Origin: Halomonas sp. NO4
GTDB lineage: Bacteria; Pseudomonadota; Gammaproteobacteria; Pseudomonadales; Halomonadaceae
Direction: 5' to 3'
Assembly: GCF_010994375.1 (NCBI RefSeq)
Contig: NZ_WHMA01000004.1
Span: forward strand, 37,207 to 101,206
Length of the DNA stretch: 64,000 nucleotides
How positions within the stretch are numbered: position 1 is the stretch's first letter; every line of letters starts with the position of its first letter. The position numbers and the translations under genes are program-made. Shown here in pieces: positions 57,475-64,000 of the stretch. The notes under the pieces are model-generated. The model searched no databases. It saw only the letters and a program-made list of their open reading frames with translations, and was not told the DNA's origin.

Positions 57475-59097
57475 ATGTTCGCCCCCCACGACGCTTTCGA
57501 CCCCCACTACTATCCCTTCCCGTCGCGGCGCATGGTGACCTACGGCCAGCGCGGCATGGTCGCCACCTCGCAGCCGCTCGGCGCCCAGGCCGGCCTGCAG
57601 GTCCTGCAGCGCGGCGGCAACGCCGTGGACGCCGCCATCGCCACGGCGGCCGCGCTGACGGTGGTGGAACCGACCGCCAACGGCCTGGGCGGCGACCTTT
57701 TCGCCATCGTCTGGCTGGACGGCGCGCTGCACGGCCTCAACGCCAGCGGGCCCGCACCCCAGGCGGCCACCCTCGACGCCGTGCGTGCCCGGGGCCATGA
57801 GCGCATGCCGGCGCATGGCCTGCTGCCTGTCACCGTGCCGGGCGCCCCGGCAGCCTGGGCGGCACTCAGCGAGCGCTTCGGGCGCCTGCCCTTCGCCGAG
57901 CTGCTGGCACCGGCCATCGCCCTGGCGGAGGAGGGCTTTCCGGTGTCGCCGGTGGTCAGCCAGCTGTGGAAGGCGGCCTGGGAGCGCTTCGGCGCCTACG
58001 ACGACGCCGCCTTCGCCCCCTGGCTGCAGACTTTCGCCCCCCAGGGGCGCGCGCCGCGGCCGGGCGAACGCTGGGTAGCGCCGGACCATGCCGCCAGCCT
58101 CACCGCCATTGCCGAGAGCGGCGCGCGTGACTTCTATGCCGGCCGGCTCGCCGAGCGCATCGACGCCTTCTTCCGCGACCACGACGGCCTGCTGCGCGGC
58201 GAGGACCTGGCCGCCTTCCGGCCCGAGTGGGTCACCCCCATCAGCACGCGCTTCCGCGATCACGATATCTGGGAACTGCCGCCCAACGGCAGCGGCCTGA
58301 TCGCCCTGCAAGCTCTGGGCCTGCTCGAGCGGCTGGGCGAAGAGGGCCGCGACCCGGTGGCGACGCTGCACCGGCGCATCGAGGCCACCAAGCTCGCCTA
58401 CGTGGACGGCCTGCACTACTTGACCGACCCGAAGGAGATGGGGCCGAGCGTCGAACAGCTGTTGGCCGACGACTACCTCGCGGCCCGCGCCGCGTTGATC
58501 GGGGAGCGGGCCCTCGACCCGGCGCCCGGCAATCCCGTCACCGGCGGCACCGTCTACCTCGCCACCGCCGATGGCGAGGGCAACATGGTGTCGCTGATCC
58601 AGAGCAACTTCGAGGGCTTCGGGTCCGGCGTCGTGATCCCCGGCACCGGCATCGCCCTGCACAACCGCGGTCGCTCGTTCTCGCTCGACGCCAGGCACGC
58701 CAATGCCCTGTCGCCCGGCAAGCGCCCCTACCATACGATCATCCCGGGCTTTCTCACCCGGGGCGGCGAGGCCCTAGGCTCCTTCGGGGTGATGGGTGGC
58801 TTCATGCAGCCCCAGGGACATGTCCAGGTGGTCACCAGCCTGCTCGACGACCGCTTGAACCCCCAGGCAGCGCTGGACCGGCCGCGCTGGAAGTGGACCG
58901 CCGGGCGCACCCTCGAGGTGGAGCCGCACTTTCCCGACCACCTGGCCCAGGCCCTCGCCCGCCGCGGCCACCGTGTCGTCAAGCGAGCCGACTCGCTGAG
59001 CTTCGGCCGCGGCCAGGTGATCTTGCGCGACCCGTCCAGCGGCGTGCTGTGTGGCGGCACCGAACCGCGCACCGACGCCGCCGTGCTGGCCTGGTAG
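57475..59097 (+). CDS. Gamma-glutamyltransferase family protein (cytosolic type)
   Basis: This 540-residue protein is a gamma-glutamyltransferase-like Ntn hydrolase. The self-processing threonine is probably T359 in GGTVYLATADGEGN, and the downstream GSGVVIPGTGIALHNRG and SPGKRPYHTIIPGF segments are typical. There is no signal peptide, unlike periplasmic GGT, so it resembles the YwrD-like cytosolic group. It follows yigZ by 14 bases and so may be part of the same SOS-controlled operon. The physiological substrate is uncertain. Confidence 0.9.
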   Translation: MFAPHDAFDPHYYPFPSRRMVTYGQRGMVATSQPLGAQAGLQVLQRGGNAVDAAIATAAALTVVEPTANGLGGDLFAIVWLDGALHGLNASGPAPQAATLDAVRARGHERMPAHGLLPVTVPGAPAAWAALSERFGRLPFAELLAPAIALAEEGFPVSPVVSQLWKAAWERFGAYDDAAFAPWLQTFAPQGRAPRPGERWVAPDHAASLTAIAESGARDFYAGRLAERIDAFFRDHDGLLRGEDLAAFRPEWVTPISTRFRDHDIWELPPNGSGLIALQALGLLERLGEEGRDPVATLHRRIEATKLAYVDGLHYLTDPKEMGPSVEQLLADDYLAARAALIGERALDPAPGNPVTGGTVYLATADGEGNMVSLIQSNFEGFGSGVVIPGTGIALHNRGRSFSLDARHANALSPGKRPYHTIIPGFLTRGGEALGSFGVMGGFMQPQGHVQVVTSLLDDRLNPQAALDRPRWKWTAGRTLEVEPHFPDHLAQALARRGHRVVKRADSLSFGRGQVILRDPSSGVLCGGTEPRTDAAVLAW

Positions 59098-59117
59098 CCG
59101 ACCCATCGCCCAACACG

Positions 59118-59144
59118 GGACGGCGCCCCGTGGGGGCGCCGTCC
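59118..59144. terminator. Terminator between gamma-glutamyltransferase and oadB
   Basis: A perfect 12-base-pair stem (GGACGGCGCCCC and its complement, loop GTG) separates convergent genes. There is no long T-run. Confidence 0.65.
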
Positions 59145-59164
59145 TGCGTGGCTGCGGCGGCGGT

Positions 59165-60487
59165 TCAGCCCAGGTACTTGATCATCACCCCGGCGGCCAC
59201 CGCCGAGCCCACCACCCCGGCCACGTTGGGCCCCATGGCGTGCATCAGCAGGAAGTTGTGGGGGTTGGCCTCCAGCCCCACCTTGTTGGAGACCCGCGCC
59301 GCCATGGGCACCGCGGAGACGCCGGCCGACCCGATCAGCGGGTTGATGGGCATCTTGCTCACCGCATTCATCAGCTTGGCCATCAGCACCCCGGCGGCGG
59401 TGCCGATGCCGAAGGCGACGATACCCAGTGCCAGGATGCCCAGCGTTTCCAGGGTCAGGAAGTTCTCGGCCATCAGCTTGGAGCCCACCGCCAGGCCGAG
59501 CACGATGGTGACGATGTTGATCAGAGCGTTCTGGGCGGTGTCGGAGAGGCGCTCCACCACCCCGCACTCGCGCATCAGATTGCCGAAGCAGAACATCCCC
59601 AGCAGCGGCGCCGCATCGGGCAGGAAGAAGGCCACCAGCATCAGGATGAGGATCGGGAAGACGATCTTCTCCAGCTTGGAGACCGGGCGCAGCTGGGTCA
59701 TGACGATCTCGCGCTCGCGCTTGGAGGTCAACGCCCGCATGATCGGCGGCTGGATCAGCGGCACCAGCGCCATGTAGGCGTAGGCCGCCACGGCGATGGC
59801 CCCCAGCAGCTCCGGGGCCAGCACGCTCGACACGTAGATCGAGGTGGGGCCGTCGGCGCCGCCGATGATGCCGATGGCCGCCGCCTGGTTGAGCGTGAAG
59901 TCCATCCAGCCCATGGCCGACAGGCCCACTGCCCCGAGCAGGGTGGCGAAGATGCCGAACTGCGCCGCCGCGCCCAGGAAGAGCGTGCGCGGATTGGCAA
60001 GCAGCGGGCCGAAGTCGGTCATCGCCCCCACGCCCATGAAGATCAGCAGCGGGGCGATGCCCGAGCCGATGGCCACGGCGTAGAAGTTGTAGAGCAGCCC
60101 GTTGCCGTAGCCGACCGAGGCCGCGACGTCGTGCGCGGCGCGCAGCTCGTCCGGTGAGGCCCCGTCGCCGGCCACCACCTTGAGCGCTTCACGCCAGGCG
60201 TCGGTGCTGGCCAGCGGATCCAGTGTCACGCCCAGCGTCGGCGCGATCTGGGAGAGCACGGCCGGGTTGGCCACCTCGATGGCCTGCTCCAGCGCCGAGA
60301 GGGCAAGCCCTGCCTGGGGAATGTTGGCGAGAATGCCGCCGAAGCCGATGGGCACCAGCAGCAGCGGTTCGAACTTCTTGGCGATGGCGAGGTAGAGCAG
60401 CAGCAAGCCCACCGCGATCATCACCGCCTGGCCCAGGGTCAGGTTGTAGAGGCCCGAGCCGTACCAGAGGGTCAAGAGCTTTTCCAT
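59165..60487 (-). CDS. oadB: Oxaloacetate decarboxylase beta subunit (Na+ pump)
   Basis: This 440-residue membrane protein with about ten helices is the Na+-translocating beta subunit. The family segments [12 protein letters not shown] and [22 protein letters not shown] are present. Decarboxylation of carboxybiotin on the alpha subunit drives Na+ export here. It is the last gene of an oadGAB operon on the minus strand, nine bases after oadA. Confidence 0.95.
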   Translation of the reverse strand: MEKLLTLWYGSGLYNLTLGQAVMIAVGLLLLYLAIAKKFEPLLLVPIGFGGILANIPQAGLALSALEQAIEVANPAVLSQIAPTLGVTLDPLASTDAWREALKVVAGDGASPDELRAAHDVAASVGYGNGLLYNFYAVAIGSGIAPLLIFMGVGAMTDFGPLLANPRTLFLGAAAQFGIFATLLGAVGLSAMGWMDFTLNQAAAIGIIGGADGPTSIYVSSVLAPELLGAIAVAAYAYMALVPLIQPPIMRALTSKREREIVMTQLRPVSKLEKIVFPILILMLVAFFLPDAAPLLGMFCFGNLMRECGVVERLSDTAQNALINIVTIVLGLAVGSKLMAENFLTLETLGILALGIVAFGIGTAAGVLMAKLMNAVSKMPINPLIGSAGVSAVPMAARVSNKVGLEANPHNFLLMHAMGPNVAGVVGSAVAAGVMIKYLG

Positions 60488-60496
60488 GACGGGCCC

Positions 60497-62320
60497 TTAG
60501 AGCGCGATCAGCACGTCGCCGACGGACACGCTGTCGCCTTCGCTGACGTTGACGGCGGAGACGGTGCCGGCGCTGGCCGCGCGCACCTCGGTTTCCATCT
60601 TCATGGCCTCGAGGATGATCACCACGTCGCCGGCCTGGACCGTGTCGCCCGGGCGTACGTTGACCTTGAAGATGTTGCCGGCGAGCGGCGCGGTGATGGT
60701 TTCGCCGGGCGACGCTTCGCCGCTGGGCGCCGGCGCCGCATCGCCCTGCTGCTGGACCTGGCCGATTTCGCCGCCCTCGGCGACCTCCACCACGTACTGC
60801 TTGCCGTTGACGGTGACGGTGTAGGTCTCGGGGCCGGCGGGCGCACTGGCCGGTGCTGCCGGGGCCTTGTCGTCGGCCTTCGCCGGCAGATTGGCACCGG
60901 CCGCGTCCTCGCCCGGCGCCTGGGGGGCGGGCTCGAAGGCATCGGGGTTGTCGCGGTTCTTGAGGAACTTGAGCCCGATCTGCGGGAAGAGCGCATAGGT
61001 CAGGACGTCGTCGATCTCGCGCTCGCCCTCGGCGAGGCGGATGCCCTCGGCCTTGGCCTTCTCCGTGAGCTCCGCGGCCAGCTTGTCCATCTCGGGCGCG
61101 AGGCGGTCGGCCGGGCGGCCGGTGACCGGCTCGCCGCCCGCCAGCACCCGCTGCTGGAGCTCCTTGTTGAAGGGCGCCGGCGCCGCCCCGTACTCGCCCT
61201 TGAGCAGCGCCTGGACTTCCTTGGAGATGGAGCCGTAGCGTTCGCCCATCATCACGTTCATCACCGCCTGGGTGCCGACGATCTGCGAGGTGGGGGTGAC
61301 CAGCGGGATGTAACCCAGGTCCTCGCGCACCTTGGGGATCTCGGTGAGAACGTCGTCGAGCTTGTCGCCGGCGCCCTGCTCCTTGAGCTGGCCCTCCATG
61401 TTGGTGAGCATGCCACCCGGCACCTGGGCGACCAGGATGCGCGAGTCAATGCCCTTGAGCGAGCCCTCGAAGGCGGCGTACTTCTTGCGCACCTCGCGGA
61501 AGTAGGCGGCGATCTCCTCGAGCAGCTCGAGGTCGAGCCCGGTGTCGCGCTCGGTGCCCTTGAGGATGGCCACCAGCGACTCGGTGGGGCTGTGGCCGTA
61601 GGTCATGGACATCGACGAGATGGCGGTGTCGACGTTGTCGATGCCGGCCTCCACGGCCTTGAGGTAAGTCGCGGTGGAGAGCCCCGTGGTGGCGTGGCAC
61701 TGCATGTGGATGGGGATGTCCAGCGCCTTCTTGAGGCGGCCGATCAGCTCGAAGGCGTCATAGGGGGTGAGCAGGCCGGCCATGTCCTTGATGGCGAGCG
61801 AGTCGGCGCCCATGTCGGCGATCGTCTTGCCCAGGTCGACCCAGCCGTCCAGGGTGTGCACCGGGCTCACCGTGTAGGAGAGCGTGCCCTGGGCGTGGCT
61901 CTCGACCTCACGCACCGCGCGGATGGCGCGCTCCAGGTTGCGCGGGTCGTTCATGGCGTCGAACACGCGAAAGACGTCGACTCCGTTGGTCTTGGCGCGC
62001 TCGACGAACCGGTCGACCACGTCGTCGGCGTAGTGGCGGTAGCCGAGCAGATTCTGGCCCCGCAGCAGCATCTGCTGCGGGGTGTTGGGCATGGCCGCCT
62101 TCAACGCCCGTATCCGCTCCCACGGATCCTCGCCGAGATAGCGGATACAGGCGTCGAAGGTGGCCCCACCCCAGGATTCCAGCGACCAGAAGCCGACACG
62201 GTCGAGCTTCTCGGCGATGGGCAGCATGTCGTCGAGGCGCAGGCGGGTGGCGAACAGCGACTGGTGGGCGTCGCGCAGCACCACGTCGGTGATACCGAGC
62301 GGGCGTTTGGTCTCACTCAT
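60497..62320 (-). CDS. oadA: Oxaloacetate decarboxylase alpha subunit
   Basis: This 607-residue biotin enzyme has a carboxyltransferase TIM-barrel domain ([20 protein letters not shown] start), a hinge of Ala, Pro and Glu, and a C-terminal biotinyl domain with EAMKMETEV, where K574 is the biotinylated lysine. It decarboxylates oxaloacetate and passes the carboxyl group to OadB. The ATG at 62320 ([12 protein letters not shown]) has AAGGG upstream. It is the middle gene of oadGAB. Confidence 0.96.
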   Translation of the reverse strand: MSETKRPLGITDVVLRDAHQSLFATRLRLDDMLPIAEKLDRVGFWSLESWGGATFDACIRYLGEDPWERIRALKAAMPNTPQQMLLRGQNLLGYRHYADDVVDRFVERAKTNGVDVFRVFDAMNDPRNLERAIRAVREVESHAQGTLSYTVSPVHTLDGWVDLGKTIADMGADSLAIKDMAGLLTPYDAFELIGRLKKALDIPIHMQCHATTGLSTATYLKAVEAGIDNVDTAISSMSMTYGHSPTESLVAILKGTERDTGLDLELLEEIAAYFREVRKKYAAFEGSLKGIDSRILVAQVPGGMLTNMEGQLKEQGAGDKLDDVLTEIPKVREDLGYIPLVTPTSQIVGTQAVMNVMMGERYGSISKEVQALLKGEYGAAPAPFNKELQQRVLAGGEPVTGRPADRLAPEMDKLAAELTEKAKAEGIRLAEGEREIDDVLTYALFPQIGLKFLKNRDNPDAFEPAPQAPGEDAAGANLPAKADDKAPAAPASAPAGPETYTVTVNGKQYVVEVAEGGEIGQVQQQGDAAPAPSGEASPGETITAPLAGNIFKVNVRPGDTVQAGDVVIILEAMKMETEVRAASAGTVSAVNVSEGDSVSVGDVLIAL

Positions 62321-62363
62321 GATGATGACCCTTTGCAGTGGCATGTTGTGAAGTCGGGGTGTC

Positions 62364-62615
62364 TCAGCGACGATGGCGGCGATAGCGGTGCACGGCGGTG
62401 CTGATCACGGCCATCAGCTCGGTATCGTCGCTGCGGGCGGGCGTGGCGGCGGGGCGGTCGGCGGACGGCACGGCGGCAGGCTTGGGACCCACACGGCGAA
62501 CGATCAGCGACATCAGGGTCGTGAGCAGCACCAGGATGGTAAGAAAAACAAAAACGAAGCCCATGCCGACCCCCATCAGGGCCAGACCGTCCTGCAGCAG
62601 CTGAGTATCCTGCAT
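62364..62615 (-). CDS. oadG: Oxaloacetate decarboxylase gamma subunit
   Basis: This 83-residue small membrane protein has one N-terminal helix (about 13-38) and a short Pro/Ala-rich tail ending in a histidine/arginine-rich segment (HRYRRHRR) that fits the gamma subunit role of anchoring the alpha subunit and binding zinc. GGAG lies seven bases upstream of the ATG. It is the first gene of oadGAB. Confidence 0.9.
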   Translation of the reverse strand: MQDTQLLQDGLALMGVGMGFVFVFLTILVLLTTLMSLIVRRVGPKPAAVPSADRPAATPARSDDTELMAVISTAVHRYRRHRR

Positions 62616-62666
62616 AAGGTTTCTCCAGCAATCTGCCCGAAATGGCGGCTATCAGAAGCCATCAGG

Positions 62667-62696
62667 CGGACAGTTCCAAAAATCCGGCCATATAAA
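62667..62696 (+). promoter_or_regulatory. Predicted dusC promoter
   Basis: CGGACA (62667-62672) and TATAAA (62691-62696) are 18 bases apart, upstream of dusC, in the region divergent from oadG. Confidence 0.55.
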
Positions 62697-62728
62697 CTGC
62701 CACACTGACGAGAGATTGCAAGCGCGCC

Positions 62729-63772
62729 ATGGTGGAAGACGCCGTTGTTAATTTACTACAAGAGGCCGGTCGCGTGGGCCTAGCCCCCATGGAGGGGGTC
62801 ATCGACGCGGTGACCCGTGACCTGCTCACCCGCGAGCCGGGGTTCGACTGGACCGTCACCGAGTTCGTGCGCGTCGTCGACGCTTGCCTGCCGGCGCGCG
62901 TCTTTCACCGCCACTGTCCCGAGCTCGACCGTCCCAGGGTCACCACGCCCGCTGGCGTGCCCGTGCACCTGCAGCTGCTGGGCGCCGACCCGGCCGCACT
63001 GGCGGCCAATGCCAAGCAGGCGCTGAGCCTAGGCGCCACCAGTCTCGATCTCAATTTTGGCTGCCCCGCCAAGACCGTCAATCGCCATGACGGTGGCGCC
63101 TCGCTGCTGCGCGATCCCCACCGCGTGGAGGCCGCCGTGGCAGCGGTCGCCGCGGCCGTGGGAGACACCATCCCGGTGACTGCCAAGGTGCGACTGGGCT
63201 TCGCCGACCGCCGCCTGGCGCTGGCCTGCGCCCGCGCTGCCGAGCGCGGCGGCGCCACCCAGCTGGTGGTGCACGCCCGCACCCGCGACGAGGGCTACCG
63301 ACCGCCGGCCCACTGGGAGTGGATCGGGCGCATCCGCCAGCACTTGCACATCCCGGTGGTGGCCAACGGCGATATCTGGACGCTGGAAGACTACTGGAAA
63401 GCGCGCACGCTCTCGGGCTGCCGCGACGTCATGCTCGGCCGCGGCGCCCTGGCCGACCCCTGGCTGGCGGCTCGCATCCGCCACTGGCAGCGCACCGGGG
63501 CGCGGCTCCCCGCCACGCCCTGGGCGTCGCGGGCCGCCATCCTGGCCGATTTTGCTGCAGAGCAGCGTAGCACACTTCCGGCGCGCACCGTCAGCGCGCT
63601 AGTCAAGCAGTGGCTCAACCACATGCGCCAGCGAGACACCGAGGCGGCGCGCCGCTTCGCCACGCTCAAGCGCTGCACTACCCTCGACAGCCTGCTGGTC
63701 GGGCTCACCGACGACGCCTCGCCGGCGGCGTGGCCACGCCAAGGTGCCGCCCGAGCGCTGTCGCCGGCTTGA
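62729..63772 (+). CDS. dusC: tRNA-dihydrouridine(16) synthase DusC
   Basis: This 347-residue flavin enzyme reduces uridine 16 in tRNAs. The N-terminal barrel has GLAPMEGVIDAVTRDLL and NFGCPAKTVNRHDGG with catalytic C112. ITEFVRVVDAC-like residues match DusC rather than DusA or DusB. The ATG at 62729 has no good ribosome-binding site. A GTG at 62774, preceded by AGAGG and aligned with the E. coli start, may be the true start. The gene stands alone between oadG and the tRNA. Confidence 0.93.
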   Translation: MVEDAVVNLLQEAGRVGLAPMEGVIDAVTRDLLTREPGFDWTVTEFVRVVDACLPARVFHRHCPELDRPRVTTPAGVPVHLQLLGADPAALAANAKQALSLGATSLDLNFGCPAKTVNRHDGGASLLRDPHRVEAAVAAVAAAVGDTIPVTAKVRLGFADRRLALACARAAERGGATQLVVHARTRDEGYRPPAHWEWIGRIRQHLHIPVVANGDIWTLEDYWKARTLSGCRDVMLGRGALADPWLAARIRHWQRTGARLPATPWASRAAILADFAAEQRSTLPARTVSALVKQWLNHMRQRDTEAARRFATLKRCTTLDSLLVGLTDDASPAAWPRQGAARALSPA

Positions 63773-63811
63773 GCAAGAGGGCCGCGGGTGGAGCGACTCT
63801 GAAACGGAAAC

Positions 63812-63847
63812 AAAAAAGAGGCGCTCGTCGCATCGCGACGGCGCCTC
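63812..63847 (-). terminator. Second terminator downstream of tRNA-Arg
   Basis: On the minus strand GAGGCGC and GCGCCTC arms with an inner CGTCGC pairing (one bulge) are followed by six T residues. It lies behind the first terminator of the tRNA gene. Confidence 0.75.
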
Positions 63848-63901
63848 AAACGATCGCAGAACCGACACGCGAGCGAGTGCCGATTCGGCCAGCAGAAATA
63901 G

Positions 63902-63928
63902 AAAACCCGCCCTCGGCCGAGGGCGGGT
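63902..63928 (-). terminator. Terminator of tRNA-Arg
   Basis: On the minus strand a long GC stem (ACCCGCCCTCG pairing with its complement) is followed by TTTT, just after the tRNA 3' end. Confidence 0.8.
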
Positions 63929-63935
63929 CGCAATC

Positions 63936-64000
63936 TGGCGCGCCCGGGAGGATTCGAACCTCCGACCACCTGATTCGTAGTCAGGTACTCTATCCAGCTG
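63936..64000 (-). tRNA. tRNA-Arg (anticodon ACG), 3' part, cut by window edge
   Basis: The minus strand shows a D-arm end, a five-base anticodon stem with loop CTACGAA (anticodon ACG), a T-arm with GGTTCGAATCC and an encoded CCA at 63936-63938. About 65 of 77 bases are inside the window. The missing 5' bases lie beyond 64000. Confidence 0.93.

Overview
The window looks like chromosomal DNA from a high-GC gammaproteobacterium, most probably a Halomonadaceae member (Halomonas or a close relative). The reasons are the high GC content with strong GC3 shadow reading frames, a classical argA, a sodium-pumping oxaloacetate decarboxylase, an smc-zipA-ligA block, a complete cytochrome c maturation operon and a glrK-qseG-glrR operon. 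Most of the window is ordinary housekeeping sequence. I see no CRISPR array, intact insertion sequence, prophage or rRNA. One tRNA gene is cut by the right edge.

Layout. Positions 1-16300 hold mostly single genes: a cut MEDS-domain sensor, the divergent argO/argP pair, a Tat-exported aldo/keto reductase, a RIO kinase, dbpA, small exported proteins, an HIT hydrolase, yghU, a lipoprotein transglycosylase, an AraC regulator, a TTC38-like TPR protein, phzF, a VOC protein, a DUF2267 protein, ychJ and a GNAT enzyme. Positions 16316-18893 are the main accessory region. A decayed copy of the 3' end of guaA lies 2.6 kb from the intact guaA terminus, and between them is a lower-GC two-gene operon: a voltage-gated-type K+ channel overlapping a PD-(D/E)XK-like nuclease. 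Positions 18894-24291 carry guaA, guaB, a PRC-barrel protein and xseA.

Positions 24317-28690 hold glrK-qseG-glrR preceded by about 800 bases without a credible gene. That stretch contains a near-consensus sigma54 promoter, two perfect IHF consensus matches, repeated GTCGCC/GGCGAC half-sites and a strong terminator. This is the architecture expected for a GlmY-like sigma54-dependent small RNA. Positions 28693-36138 carry argA, a Pit phosphate permease with its DUF47 partner, a divergent CYTH phosphatase with a second K+ channel, and the yciO/rnm/yciI group.

Positions 36337-45364 carry mnmC, a c-heme-motif GGDEF/EAL protein, yheU, ligA and zipA. Positions 45590-56184 read as one tightly packed minus-strand run, ccmABCDEFGHI followed by smc. 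Positions 56364-59097 hold an HTH-less LexA-like S24 protein under a perfect LexA box, then yigZ and a gamma-glutamyltransferase in the same direction. The window ends with oadGAB, dusC and the 3' part of tRNA-Arg(ACG).

The strongest candidates for undescribed biology are (1) the channel-nuclease pair at the guaA 3' end, a possible anti-phage or conflict module, (2) the predicted sigma54/IHF/GlrR-controlled RNA upstream of glrK, and (3) the SOS-controlled S24 protein without a DNA-binding domain. All three are sequence-based predictions that I could not test here.
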